In this document: positions 8,126 to 16,729 of the stretch, in pieces
How the letters are laid out: every line of letters begins with the position of its first letter
How positions within the stretch are numbered: position 1 is the first letter of the stretch
Assembly (NCBI GenBank): GCA_029246685.1
Contig: JAQWMR010000010.1
Location: 186,001-250,000 of the forward strand
Source of the DNA: Acidimicrobiales bacterium
GTDB taxonomy: Bacteria > Actinomycetota > Acidimicrobiia > Acidimicrobiales > Aldehydirespiratoraceae
Direction: 5' to 3'
DNA: 64,000 nucleotides
Translations under genes and position numbers: made by a program
Notes under the pieces: generated by a model
What the model was told of the DNA's origin: nothing
Databases searched by the model: none
The model's input: only the letters and a program-made list of their open reading frames with translations

Positions 8126-10332
8126 CAGCCGCCTTCCTTCCCGAGGAAGACAGCACGGGCCAGGTCATCGCGTTCAGCGAGCTCCTGTGCGGAGCCCTCG
8201 AAGCGGACCTGGCCCTTCTCGAGGAAGATCGCCCGGTCCGAGATGGCGAGCGCGACGTTGAGCGACTGCTCGACGATGATCATCGTCTGCCCGGCATTGC
8301 GGAGCCGGTCGATGTGGGTCAGAAGATCCTGGACCACGGTCGGTGCGAGTCCGAGACTCAGCTCATCGATGATCAGCAGGTCCGGCTCGTGGAGCATGAT
8401 GCGGGCGAGCGCGAGCATCTGCTGCTGACCGCCGGAGAGGTCACCGGCTCGCTCATCGAGTCGATCCTGCAAGGCCGGGAAGAGTTCGAGGACGTGGGCC
8501 TTGCGCCGGGCGACGTCGGCTGGGTCGTTTCGGTACTGGTAGGCGCCGACGTCGAGGTTGTCGCCGATCGTGAGATTTGGCCAGACGCCCTTGCCGCCAG
8601 GCAGCATCTGGATGCCGAGCGCAGCTCTCGTCTCCGGCGCGGCGAACGTGGCCGCACGTCCGTGGTAGCGCACCACCCCGCGTTCGGGCGTCTCGAGCCC
8701 GGAGATGACCCGCAGGATCGTGGACTTACCGGCGCCGTTGGTACCGAGGAGGGCCAGGCACTCGCCCTTCTTGACCTCGAACGAGACATCGAACAGGACC
8801 TGGACCTGGCCGTAGCTGAAGTCGATGTGTTTGACCTGCATCGCCGGAACTTCGCTGCCGGCAGCGACGAGATCGAAGTACGCCTGTTCCTCCTGCAACT
8901 CCTCGACCACCAGCGAGAGGTCGCGGCGAACCGACCGACTGCTCTTGAGGATGTTGTAGCCGCCGATCGGCATAAGGAAGATCGGAATGATCGATGCGGC
9001 GAATCGCTCGCCCCACTGGTCCTGCAGGAAGGCGCTGATCAGGATGCCGCCGAGTCCGCCGAGCGCGGCGATGAAGAAGAGCACGATGGCGCCGCCCATA
9101 CCCCGCAACCGGTAGGGGAGCACCGGCTGGATCGACGGTTGGATCATCGAGAACGCGGCGCCGAGGAACGTACCTGTGATTGTGCCGATGAGAACGAACA
9201 GCCAGATGTTCGGCATCGAGTACTGGAGTGGCACGAGGACGCCGACCGGGATCAAGAGCATGCCGATGAGCCGGAGCGCCCGGTCCGGCGCGACGCGGAA
9301 CGTCTGGTCGAATTTGCGTCCGAGCCACGGGAGAGCGAGCACGATCAGCAGCCCCGTGGGGAACGTCGCCCAGCCTCGCTGGAGTGGATCGAGCCCGAAC
9401 TCCTCGTCGAGGAAGAATGCCTGCAACGAGCCGAGCGGGAAGAGCGCGAAGCCGATCGCGACCAGGCCCATCGTCATGTTGCGAATCGTGTCGATACGCC
9501 AGATGCGGTTGAACGCGGCGCCAACGCTGATCGGGATCTCTTCCATGTCGACGCCGAAGCTGTGCCCGAGAACGTCCTTCTTCTCCCACTGTCCGCGTTC
9601 CGGCTCGGGGATGAAGAACGCGAACACGGCCGCGATGCCAACCGGGATGCCGAGAAGGAGGTACGCCCAGCGCCAACCCTCGACGCCGCCGGCGGTCACC
9701 GCGATGCCACCCGCGAGGACGGGGCCCATCGCGTCGAATACGCGGCCGACGCCCGAATTGGTGGCGTACATTCGCCCGCGGATCGCGATGGGGTAGGTGT
9801 CGGCGAGCAGCGACGGATGGACGGTGACCGTGTTGGCGCGGGACACGCCGACGAACACGCGGGTCCAGAAGAACATGAAGGCATTGACCGCCATGCCGGT
9901 CAGGAAACTGAAGACCGCGAAAATCGTGCTCGCGATCGCGACGAGCGGCCCGCGGCGGACTCGGTCGGCGAGATAACCCAACGGGCCGCCGCCGAGGAGG
10001 AAGAAGATGAGACCGGCACCACCGATCGCGGTGACTGCGCCGTCCGAGATGTTGAAGGTCTCGCCGATTTCCGGGCCGAGGATCCGCACGGCCGCGGCCT
10101 CGAGCTCGTCGAGCGAGTTCAGGACGAGGAGGGTGCCGAAGGTGAACGGCCCGCCCTTCTTCAGCCCTTCCCTGAGCGTCATCTCCTCGCTGCCGACGCC
10201 GGGGAGCATGTCGTCCGCGAACAGAACTTCTTTCGAGCGTGCGATCTGGGCGGCTTGACGAGCGGCCTCTTCGTCGAGGACTGACGCAGTAAGCGATGCT
10301 GCTGACCGCGTCTCGTCTTGCTCGTCGCTCAT
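8125..10332 (-). CDS. MFS transporter fused to a LivF-like ABC ATPase
   Basis: A 735-residue fusion. Residues about 60-480 form a 12-helix major-facilitator domain with the loop motif GYLADRVRRG after an early helix. Residues about 500-735 form a LivF-like ATPase with Walker A GTNGAGKST, signature LSGGQQQML, Walker B LLIIDELSLGLAP and a switch His region (IVEQS). Together with the downstream LivHMG protein it supplies the second ATPase expected of a Liv system. Why a secondary carrier is attached is unknown. ATG 10332 has GGGGG upstream; ATG 10344, four codons earlier in frame, is an alternative. It heads a leftward operon and diverges from an SDR gene. Confidence 0.9.
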   Translation of the reverse strand: MSDEQDETRSAASLTASVLDEEAARQAAQIARSKEVLFADDMLPGVGSEEMTLREGLKKGGPFTFGTLLVLNSLDELEAAAVRILGPEIGETFNISDGAVTAIGGAGLIFFLLGGGPLGYLADRVRRGPLVAIASTIFAVFSFLTGMAVNAFMFFWTRVFVGVSRANTVTVHPSLLADTYPIAIRGRMYATNSGVGRVFDAMGPVLAGGIAVTAGGVEGWRWAYLLLGIPVGIAAVFAFFIPEPERGQWEKKDVLGHSFGVDMEEIPISVGAAFNRIWRIDTIRNMTMGLVAIGFALFPLGSLQAFFLDEEFGLDPLQRGWATFPTGLLIVLALPWLGRKFDQTFRVAPDRALRLIGMLLIPVGVLVPLQYSMPNIWLFVLIGTITGTFLGAAFSMIQPSIQPVLPYRLRGMGGAIVLFFIAALGGLGGILISAFLQDQWGERFAASIIPIFLMPIGGYNILKSSRSVRRDLSLVVEELQEEQAYFDLVAAGSEVPAMQVKHIDFSYGQVQVLFDVSFEVKKGECLALLGTNGAGKSTILRVISGLETPERGVVRYHGRAATFAAPETRAALGIQMLPGGKGVWPNLTIGDNLDVGAYQYRNDPADVARRKAHVLELFPALQDRLDERAGDLSGGQQQMLALARIMLHEPDLLIIDELSLGLAPTVVQDLLTHIDRLRNAGQTMIIVEQSLNVALAISDRAIFLEKGQVRFEGSAQELAERDDLARAVFLGKEGG

Positions 10333-10383
10333 TCGAACCCCCATGACCGGTCCGGCACTGTCGATCCCCTGAAACTGCTGCAA

Positions 10384-10394
10384 GTCACTGTGAC
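10384..10394. promoter_or_regulatory. Palindrome in the divergent transporter/SDR promoter region
   Basis: GTCAC-T-GTGAC is a perfect 5-bp inverted repeat in the 130-base space between the divergently read MFS-LivF and SDR genes. Its position suits a regulator operator. No cognate regulator is encoded next to it, so this is only a candidate. Confidence 0.3.
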
Positions 10395-10476
10395 AATAGC
10401 GTTCACCACCAGCGACGCGACATGATCGCACCAACGGGCCCCTGTTGCCCAGCTGCATCAACTCGGGAGAAGAACC

Positions 10477-11394
10477 ATGGCGTTTGAAACAACGACGGAT
10501 GAAGTGATCGAGGGCGTCGACCTCTCGGGAAAGACGGCTGTCATCACGGGTGCGACGACGGGACTCGGTCAGGAAACGGCGCGCACACTCGCGGCCGCCG
10601 GCGCCCATGTCGTGGTCTGCGGCCGCACGGAAGAAAAGTGCGACGCCGCGATGGCGACCATTCGAGAGAGCGTTCCGGGCGCCAGCCTCGAGTCGCAGAC
10701 CTTTGATCTCGGCGACCTCGCTACGGTGCGGACGGGCGCAGATGCGTTGCTGGCACGCCACGACCGCATCGACCTGCTGATCAACAACGCCGGCGTGATG
10801 TTCACCCCGGAGGGCCAGACCGTTGATGGCTTCGAGACGCAGTTCGGAACGAACCATCTCGGCCACTTCGTGCTGACGAACCGACTTCTCCCCGCGGTGA
10901 AGGCCGCGGCTCCGAGCCGCATCGTGAACCTCTCGAGCGCCGGCCACTTCACCAGTGACGTCATCTGGGACGACCCGAACTTTGCGACGACCGAATACGA
11001 CAAGTTCAACGCCTATGGGCAGTCGAAGACGTCCAACATCCTGTTCTCCGTCGAGCTCGATCGGCGCCACGGCAGCGACGGCGTGCGTGCCAACGCCGTG
11101 CATCCGGGGATGATCATGACGGAGCTCGCCCGCCACATGGGCCCCGACGACCTGACCGAGCTGGGGGAGCGAGCGGCAAAGCGCAGCGGCCCGGGCCTGC
11201 CGGAGTTCAAGTCGCTGGAGCAGGGCGCAGCAACGTCCGTATGGGTCGCGGTCGCCGATGAGATGACGGACGTCGGCGGGACGTACTGCGAGGACGCGTC
11301 GGTCTCCACTCCGGCCCCGTACGCGCTCGATGGCGACGCAGCCGCTCGGTTGTGGGCGATGTCCGAGGAGCTCGTCGGGGAGTCGTTCAGCTAG
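10477..11394 (+). CDS. Short-chain dehydrogenase/reductase (retinol-dehydrogenase-like)
   Basis: A 305-residue classical SDR using NAD(P). The cofactor motif TGATTGLG is near residue 28, NNAGV near 105, the catalytic Ser in NLSSAGH near 150, and the YGQSK pair near 180. The TTGLGxETA type of glycine loop and the length fit the WWOX/retinol dehydrogenase-like subgroup. The start follows GGGAGAAGAACC, a good ribosome site. It is read divergently from the transport operon and convergently overlaps the nitroreductase end by eight bases. The substrate (an alcohol or ketone) is unknown. Confidence 0.85.
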   Translation: MAFETTTDEVIEGVDLSGKTAVITGATTGLGQETARTLAAAGAHVVVCGRTEEKCDAAMATIRESVPGASLESQTFDLGDLATVRTGADALLARHDRIDLLINNAGVMFTPEGQTVDGFETQFGTNHLGHFVLTNRLLPAVKAAAPSRIVNLSSAGHFTSDVIWDDPNFATTEYDKFNAYGQSKTSNILFSVELDRRHGSDGVRANAVHPGMIMTELARHMGPDDLTELGERAAKRSGPGLPEFKSLEQGAATSVWVAVADEMTDVGGTYCEDASVSTPAPYALDGDAAARLWAMSEELVGESFS

Positions 11395-12118
11395 CTGGTG
11401 CCGGCGGTGGTCCCGCCCGCGTGAAGCGGGTGCCAGGTGGGTCGACGGCCCACTCGGGGGCGTCACCCCACGTGCCGGAGTAGACGAGCTGGTCGAGCGG
11501 GACGCGACGGACCGGCCCGTGGTTTCCCTCGGGCTTGCCGAGCGTGACCGTTGCTGCGATCGCGGCCTCGTCCGGTAGCTCGAGTAGCTGGCGCAGCTCG
11601 TCCTCGACGAGCGCGTGCCAGATCGTCAACACGCCGCCGTAGCCGAGCGCGCGTGCGGCGAGAAGAAGGTTCTGGCACGCCGGGTAGACCGACGCGCCCT
11701 CGGTCGACGTCGGTCGCCGGTGGCGGATCAGACAGGGCAGAACGAGAGCGGGCACCTTCTCGATCTCCTCCACATAGCGCTCCATGCTGCGAGCCATGCG
11801 GGCCTTCGGTGAGTCCGGCGTCGCGCCGGATCCCTCGTCGTATCCCTCGTTGGCCCGCTTGTGGTCCCAGGCCTGGCGCGCCGTCCGGCCGATGATCGCC
11901 TTCGCCTCGGTTGCCACCGGACCGTCGGTCAGCACGATGAAGCGGAAGTTCTGCCGGTTGGAACCGCTCGGCGCGCGGGTGGCCGCGAACAGGATGTCGC
12001 GAAGCGCGCCGTCCGGAATCGGCTCGTCGGCGTAGCGCCGGATCGAGCGAGTGGTGGTGAGCCCCTCGAGAAGGCCGACCGAGTCGGCGGCGAGGGGACG
12101 GTCGGCAAGGTCAGTCAT
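11387..12118 (-). CDS. Nitroreductase family FMN oxidoreductase, copy 1
   Basis: A 243-residue cytosolic flavoprotein. The N-terminal TTRSIRRYADEPIP segment and ATRAPSGSNRQNF are the FMN-binding features of the nitroreductase fold, and the GYGGVLT segment near 170 completes it. Members reduce nitro groups, quinones or enones with NAD(P)H. The ATG overlaps the phosphotriesterase-like stop (ATGA), so the two are translationally coupled and probably act on the same compound class. A second, distinct family member is at 33039-33746. Confidence 0.85.
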   Translation of the reverse strand: MTDLADRPLAADSVGLLEGLTTTRSIRRYADEPIPDGALRDILFAATRAPSGSNRQNFRFIVLTDGPVATEAKAIIGRTARQAWDHKRANEGYDEGSGATPDSPKARMARSMERYVEEIEKVPALVLPCLIRHRRPTSTEGASVYPACQNLLLAARALGYGGVLTIWHALVEDELRQLLELPDEAAIAATVTLGKPEGNHGPVRRVPLDQLVYSGTWGDAPEWAVDPPGTRFTRAGPPPAPAS

Positions 12119-13104
12119 CGCGAGGCTCCGAACGACGCGAGCGCCTCGCCTTCGAAATACCGCCTCGGGTTGTGGACGGTGAGACGTGCGATCGCTTCTT
12201 CTGAAACGCCGCTGTCCTGGAGTTTCGGGATGATCTCGGTGTCGAATCGCGTCGGGATGAACTGCTTCGCGATGCGTTCGCGCAGAGCCACCGGCCATGG
12301 GTTGCCCTTCCAGCACCACACCGAGTCATGGGAGACGACGATCCGGTCTCCCGCACCGTGCTCGACCAGTCGGGCAAGGCTCGCGGCGCGGTCGTCGTCG
12401 GAAACGGTCGGGATGCCGAAGCGGTCGAAGCCCAGATAACTGCCGCCCCGCGCGATGCGGAGGTGATAGTCGGTTTCGGTCGACCCGCAGGAGTGACCGA
12501 TAACGATTCGGTGGGCGGGAACGCCGGCAGTGGTGAGCACCTCCTGTTGTCGGTCCCCGAGGGTGCCGTCCTCCGTGTGGGTCGTGATCGGTGTACCTGT
12601 CTCACCCGCGGCGCGAGCGGCGGCCGCGAACACCGCGGTCTCGTGCGTCGTGAGATCGCCGAGCCCGGTGCCGACCTTGATGATCCCGGGCCGCACTCCC
12701 GTGCCGCCGACCCCGTCGGTGAGTTCGCCGATGAAGAGATCGGCCATGGCCGCGCTGACGTCCTCGTAGCGAGCCCGGAACTGCCAGTGCGCCGCGCCGC
12801 CCTCGTGCTCTTTGTAGAGCCCGGTCGCGCAGATGATGTTGAACCCGGTGGCCTCCGCCACGTCGACCATCAGCTCGATGTCGCGACCGAGATCGTTCGG
12901 ACAGGGGTCGATCATCGATGAGTACCCGAGAGCCTGCAGCGACTCGACGTGCTCGATGCACACACGAGTGGCAGCCGGGCGGTCGAACGCCTCGTTTGTC
13001 GCCGCCTCCCAGCCGGGGTAGCCGACGGCCAGGTGCTCGTGCATCAGGGTCCGGCCGAGTTCGCGGCTGTCGATCGGTCCGGTCACCGTCTGGATGGTGG
13101 TCAT
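12115..13104 (-). CDS. Phosphotriesterase-family metal-dependent hydrolase
   Basis: A 329-residue TIM-barrel hydrolase of the amidohydrolase superfamily. Visible metal ligands are HEH near residue 21, a lysine in IIKVGTG that would be carboxylated, His in TTHTEDG, His in IGHSCG and Asp in VSHDSVW. Family members hydrolyse lactones, phosphotriesters or related esters; which applies here is open. ATG 13104 gives the normal MTTIQTVTGPI start seen in relatives, and the 13 codons upstream are not supported. First gene of a two-gene leftward operon with the nitroreductase. Confidence 0.87.
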   Translation of the reverse strand: MTTIQTVTGPIDSRELGRTLMHEHLAVGYPGWEAATNEAFDRPAATRVCIEHVESLQALGYSSMIDPCPNDLGRDIELMVDVAEATGFNIICATGLYKEHEGGAAHWQFRARYEDVSAAMADLFIGELTDGVGGTGVRPGIIKVGTGLGDLTTHETAVFAAAARAAGETGTPITTHTEDGTLGDRQQEVLTTAGVPAHRIVIGHSCGSTETDYHLRIARGGSYLGFDRFGIPTVSDDDRAASLARLVEHGAGDRIVVSHDSVWCWKGNPWPVALRERIAKQFIPTRFDTEIIPKLQDSGVSEEAIARLTVHNPRRYFEGEALASFGASR

Positions 13105-13177
13105 GATCGGCACCGTAGGTCGTGGGTCGCGAGGACGTGGCATGAGACACGTGACTCCCGAGGTCGGCGCTCACAGC

Positions 13178-13183
13178 GATAAT
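13178..13183 (+). promoter_or_regulatory. Possible -10 element of a leaderless promoter
   Basis: GATAAT lies 11 bases before GTG 13194 of the phosphotransferase gene, a spacing that would put transcription start almost on the start codon, as in leaderless actinobacterial mRNAs. No convincing -35 box is seen. Confidence 0.3.
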
Positions 13184-13193
13184 CTGGTTGTTC

Positions 13194-14359
13194 GTGCCTT
13201 CTTTCATTCCGTCTAGCCACCGTGAGCTCACGGCCGAATGGATGACCACCGCCATGCGCGACGCCGGTGCGCTCCCTGCGGGAAAAGTCAGCGGCTTGGA
13301 GGTCCAGGAGCTCGGCGACGGTGGGACCGGGTTCACGGGCGAGACCGTTCGCGTTGCGCGTCGTTACGAAGGAGCCGATGGCGGCCCGTCGAGCATCGTC
13401 GCGAAGTTCCCCACGAGCTATCGCCAGAACCGGGGGATGCTCGAGTAGTTCGACGCGTACGCCCGCGAGATCCGGTTCTACCAACAGTTCGCCCACCGTA
13501 TGCCCTGCCCGACGCCGACCTACCTGGGCGGCGACTACGACGAGGACGGCGCTCGCGGTCCGCGTATGTCGAAGTTCATCGACGCGCTGCCCGACGTCGT
13601 CCAGCTTGCCGTCACGAAGGACGTCCGCAGGTTCATGCGGGCCACCAAGCGACGCTACGTGCTGCTCATCGAAGACCTCGGCGCAGGCACCAAGGTCTTC
13701 GACCTGAGTGCCCCGCGCGAGAGGACGAACAGCTCGGGGCGGCGCCGGACGTGCTTGCCGCGGTGCACGCGGCCTTCTGGGACGACCGGACCCTGGCCGA
13801 CAACGACACCTTCCGTGCGGTCGTGACGACGACGCCCGGCTTGTACCAGACGGTCGGTCGGAAGCGCTGCCTTCCGCTCGCCCAGGATCGTTGGGCTGGT
13901 TGGATCGGGGCGGCAGAGACGGCACTGCTGCACGACGCGCTCGACCAGTTTCCCGCCGATGTGGCCTTGGTGAACGAGCCCCGCACGCTGATTCACGGCG
14001 ATCCCCGCTCGGACAACATCCTGTACCGCGACGACGGTCAGGTCGTCCTGTTGGACTGGGCGCTCGCCGGCTACGCGAACCCCGCATTCGACGTCGGCTA
14101 CCTGCTGAGCAGCTGCCTCGGGCCCGAGCGGCTCGAGTCGCGACCCGCCCTCACGGAGCGCTATCACGCTGCGCTCACCGCGAACGGCGTCTCGCCGGAT
14201 GCCGAGGTGCTCCGACAGGGTGTCGAGGCGACGTATCGGACGCTGGCGGTGCAGATCCTGATGAGCATCGCCGTGCTTCGGGGCGAGGGCTACGGCGACG
14301 ACACCATGGATGATCTGTGGATGCCGCGCATTCTTGCGGGCCTCGCCGCCGACTGGTGA
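13194..14359 (+). pseudogene. Aminoglycoside/ecdysteroid-kinase-like phosphotransferase, interrupted
   Basis: About 388 codons encode a kinase-fold phosphotransferase. The N-terminal lobe has GDGGTGFTGETVRV and VAKFP (nucleotide-binding lysine). The C-terminal lobe has LIHGDPRSDNILY (catalytic Asp and Asn) and VLLDWALAG (metal Asp). Relatives phosphorylate small molecules; many actinobacterial ones have no known substrate. An in-frame TAG at 13446-13448 follows MLE, and a one-base frameshift occurs near 13711-13720. Both flanks align continuously with the family once corrected. No distinct ribosome site is seen before GTG 13194. Recent decay or sequence error are the two explanations. Confidence 0.82.
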
Positions 14360-14361
14360 CG

Positions 14362-14886
14362 TCAGCCGAGGTCGCCTCGGCCGAGAGCGTCGAGATCCAG
14401 CACGGGTAGATCGAAGACCACGAGGTCTGCGTCTGCACCAACCGGATTCGTGCGGGCATACGACTGGTAGTGCCGGCGCGCCATCCACCAGGCACCGTGG
14501 GCGTCTCGTTCGAACCGGTCGTGGTACACGCCGAACGTGTCCGTCCGCCGGCCGGTCGCGATCTCTTGGCGCGCCTCCTGCATGTACATGCGAGCACCGG
14601 CGCGACCGGCCTCCGCATCGATCGCCAGAACGGTGTTGAGGATGACGAACTCGAAGAAGTCGAATTGTTCGAGCTGACCGCCGATGAAGTCCCCGATCTC
14701 TCCTGGGCCGTGGAAGTCGATCGCCCGGTCGAGCAGGTCCACGGTGATCCGACAGTCCGGCCGCATGACATCGGCCAGCTCGGGCCACGCCCGCCGCGTC
14801 ACGATGTCCGCGTAGCGGTCCTGGACTCGTCGGATCGCGGTGTACGCGATCGTCTCGGCCATGGCGTTTCCGTCGGCTGCGCTCAT
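14362..14886 (-). CDS. SnoaL-like/NTF2-fold protein, copy 1
   Basis: A 174-residue cone-shaped alpha+beta-barrel protein of the nuclear transport factor 2 superfamily, a fold used for small polyketide cyclases, dehydratases and ketosteroid-isomerase-like enzymes. The N-terminal helix IRRVQDRYADIVTRRAW and later FGVYHDRFERD...WWMARRHYQS are typical. Catalytic residues cannot be assigned. Start at ATG 14886; an internal ATG eight codons in (MAETIAYTA) is also possible. It diverges from the LLM gene with only 20 bases between them. Confidence 0.75.
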   Translation of the reverse strand: MSAADGNAMAETIAYTAIRRVQDRYADIVTRRAWPELADVMRPDCRITVDLLDRAIDFHGPGEIGDFIGGQLEQFDFFEFVILNTVLAIDAEAGRAGARMYMQEARQEIATGRRTDTFGVYHDRFERDAHGAWWMARRHYQSYARTNPVGADADLVVFDLPVLDLDALGRGDLG

Positions 14887-14906
14887 CGCCGTACGGTAGG
14901 CCCGCC

Positions 14907-15827
14907 ATGCGGATCGGGATCAACTTCTCCAATACGACGATGATCGACTCGCTCGAACCGGTTATCGAGAGCGCTCGCCAGTGTGACGCTGACGGCTTTG
15001 CGTCGTGGTGGCTTCCGCAAGCGGGCTATCTGGACGCGCTGACGGTCTTCGCCGCAGTCGCCGAGACGGCCCCGCGCATCGAGTTCGGCACGGCAGTGAT
15101 TCCCACGTGGCTGTATCCGCCGCACACGCTCGCCGCGAAAGCACTGACCACGGCGGCCGTCGTCGGCGATCGACTGACGCTCGGCGTCGGCCTGTCCCAT
15201 CAGGCAGTGGTCGAGAAGCGGCTGCGCATGACGTGGGACCGGCCGGTTCGCCATGCCATCGACTACCTGTCGGTGCTCAACCCGATGCTCGACGACGGGC
15301 GCGTGGACTACGACGGCGACATCCATGCTGCCAACGGGCGTTACGCGATGTTCACCGACCGACGCCCGTCCGTGCTTCTCGGCGCGCTCGGCCCCCAGAT
15401 GCTTCGGGTGGCGGGTCGCCACGCAGCCGGCACCATCACCTGGCTGACCGGGCCCAAGACACTGCGCGACCACATCGTGCCGAGGGTTCGAGACGCCGCC
15501 GAAGCAGCCGAGAAGCCCGCGCCCCGTGTGGTCGCCAGCCTGATCGTCACCGTCACGGACGACGAGGCCGGTGTGCGCGAACGTCACGCGACGAACCTAG
15601 CGGGCTACGGCTCGCTGCCGACCTACGCCGCGATGCTCGATCGCGAAGGCGTGGACAACCCTGGCGAGATCTGCCTGGTGGGCGATGAGGCCCGGGTTCG
15701 CGAGCAACTCGCCACGCTCGCAGCCGCGGGTGTGACCGATTTCGCCGCCGTCGAAGTCGGCACCAACCCAGAGGAGAAGGCCCGGACCCGGGACCTTCTG
15801 AAGACCGCCGCCAAGGAGGCGACATGA
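14907..15827 (+). CDS. LLM-class (F420/FMN-dependent) oxidoreductase, copy 1
   Basis: A 306-residue luciferase-like TIM-barrel enzyme. The start IGINFSNTT, the DADGFASWWLPQ segment, FGTAVIP and LTLGVGLSH strands, and the late IVTVTDDEAGVRERH helix match F420-dependent actinobacterial members. It would oxidise or reduce an organic substrate with a deazaflavin or flavin. Its stop overlaps the next SDR start (ATGA), so the two are coupled and likely perform consecutive redox steps. Confidence 0.85.
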   Translation: MRIGINFSNTTMIDSLEPVIESARQCDADGFASWWLPQAGYLDALTVFAAVAETAPRIEFGTAVIPTWLYPPHTLAAKALTTAAVVGDRLTLGVGLSHQAVVEKRLRMTWDRPVRHAIDYLSVLNPMLDDGRVDYDGDIHAANGRYAMFTDRRPSVLLGALGPQMLRVAGRHAAGTITWLTGPKTLRDHIVPRVRDAAEAAEKPAPRVVASLIVTVTDDEAGVRERHATNLAGYGSLPTYAAMLDREGVDNPGEICLVGDEARVREQLATLAAAGVTDFAAVEVGTNPEEKARTRDLLKTAAKEAT

Positions 15828-16678
15828 CCCAGAGCCCTGACAACGTGCCGGAGATCGCCGACTGGAACCGGCTGCTCGACGGCAAGGTCGCTGTCGTCAC
15901 GGGGGGCGGTGACGGGATCGGCGGTGGCATCAGCCGGCTGTTCGCAGCGCATGGCGCGATCGTCGAGGTGGCGGAGATCGACCCCGAGCGGGCGGAGAAG
16001 GTCGTCGACGACATCACCGAGGCCGGTGGCGCGGCCCGCGCCCACGTCGTCGACGTGCGCAAGCTCGACGACGTCCAGCGGCTGGCCGCGACGGTCCTGG
16101 CCGACCACCCGGCGCCCGACGTGCTGGTCAACAACGTCGGCGACTACCGGCCGATCGTGCGCTTCCACGACTCGAACCCCGAGTCCTGGAACGAGATGTA
16201 CGAGATCAACTTCCTTCACGCGGTCCAGGTCACCCACGCCTTCCTGAATCCGATGATCGACAACGGTGGCGCCTCGATCGTCAATGTGCACTCGGTGGAG
16301 GGCATGCGGGGCTACCCCGGCGAGCCGATCTACGGCGCGATGAAGGCGGCGATGGCGCACTTCACCACCTGCCTTGCCGTGGGCTACGGACGCAACGGCA
16401 TCCGGGCGAACGGGATCGGCCCCGACACAACGCAGAGCCCGCAGGTCGACTATCTCACGGGCTACGAAGACGCCGATCACCTGTGGGAGTCATGGGCGCC
16501 GGTCGGCCGTCTCGGCTGGCCGGAGGACCCCGCTCGCGTCGCCCTCTTCCTCGCGAGCGACATGTCGTCCTACGTCAGCGGCCACAACATTCCGGTCGAC
16601 GGAGGCACGAAGGCCGGCGGCGGCTGGTTCTTCTCACCAACCGCCGGGCGCTTCGTCAACCGCCCCCGCGACCTCTGA
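15824..16678 (+). CDS. SDR family oxidoreductase, copy 2
   Basis: A 284-residue classical SDR. It has TGGGDGIGGG for cofactor binding near residue 28, VNNVG near 103, a catalytic serine in NVHSVEG, and YGAMK as the Tyr/Lys pair. The C-terminal PVDGGTKAGGG is typical. It overlaps the LLM gene by four bases. A perfect hairpin follows 14 bases after its stop. It is convergent with another SDR. The specific alcohol/ketone substrate is unknown. Confidence 0.86.
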   Translation: MTQSPDNVPEIADWNRLLDGKVAVVTGGGDGIGGGISRLFAAHGAIVEVAEIDPERAEKVVDDITEAGGAARAHVVDVRKLDDVQRLAATVLADHPAPDVLVNNVGDYRPIVRFHDSNPESWNEMYEINFLHAVQVTHAFLNPMIDNGGASIVNVHSVEGMRGYPGEPIYGAMKAAMAHFTTCLAVGYGRNGIRANGIGPDTTQSPQVDYLTGYEDADHLWESWAPVGRLGWPEDPARVALFLASDMSSYVSGHNIPVDGGTKAGGGWFFSPTAGRFVNRPRDL

Positions 16679-16692
16679 CTTCCGCCCGTTTC

Positions 16693-16719
16693 GTAACGGG
16701 GGGTCAGACCCCCCGTTAC
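16693..16719. terminator. Perfect 12-bp hairpin between convergent SDR genes
   Basis: GTAACGGGGGGT, a three-base CAG loop and the exact complement form a symmetric hairpin in the 51-base gap between convergent genes. No T-tract follows on either side. It may be a bidirectional terminator. The core GGGGTCAGACCCC also resembles a palindrome dispersed in many bacterial intergenic regions; that identity is from memory and not verified here. Confidence 0.6.
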
Positions 16720-16729
16720 AGAAGCCGGA

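Noticed and set aside
8314..10284. A 656-codon plus-strand frame opposite MFS-LivF
   Set aside because: Composition is dominated by Arg, Glu, Asp and Ala with no domain; the minus strand carries conserved membrane and ATPase motifs.
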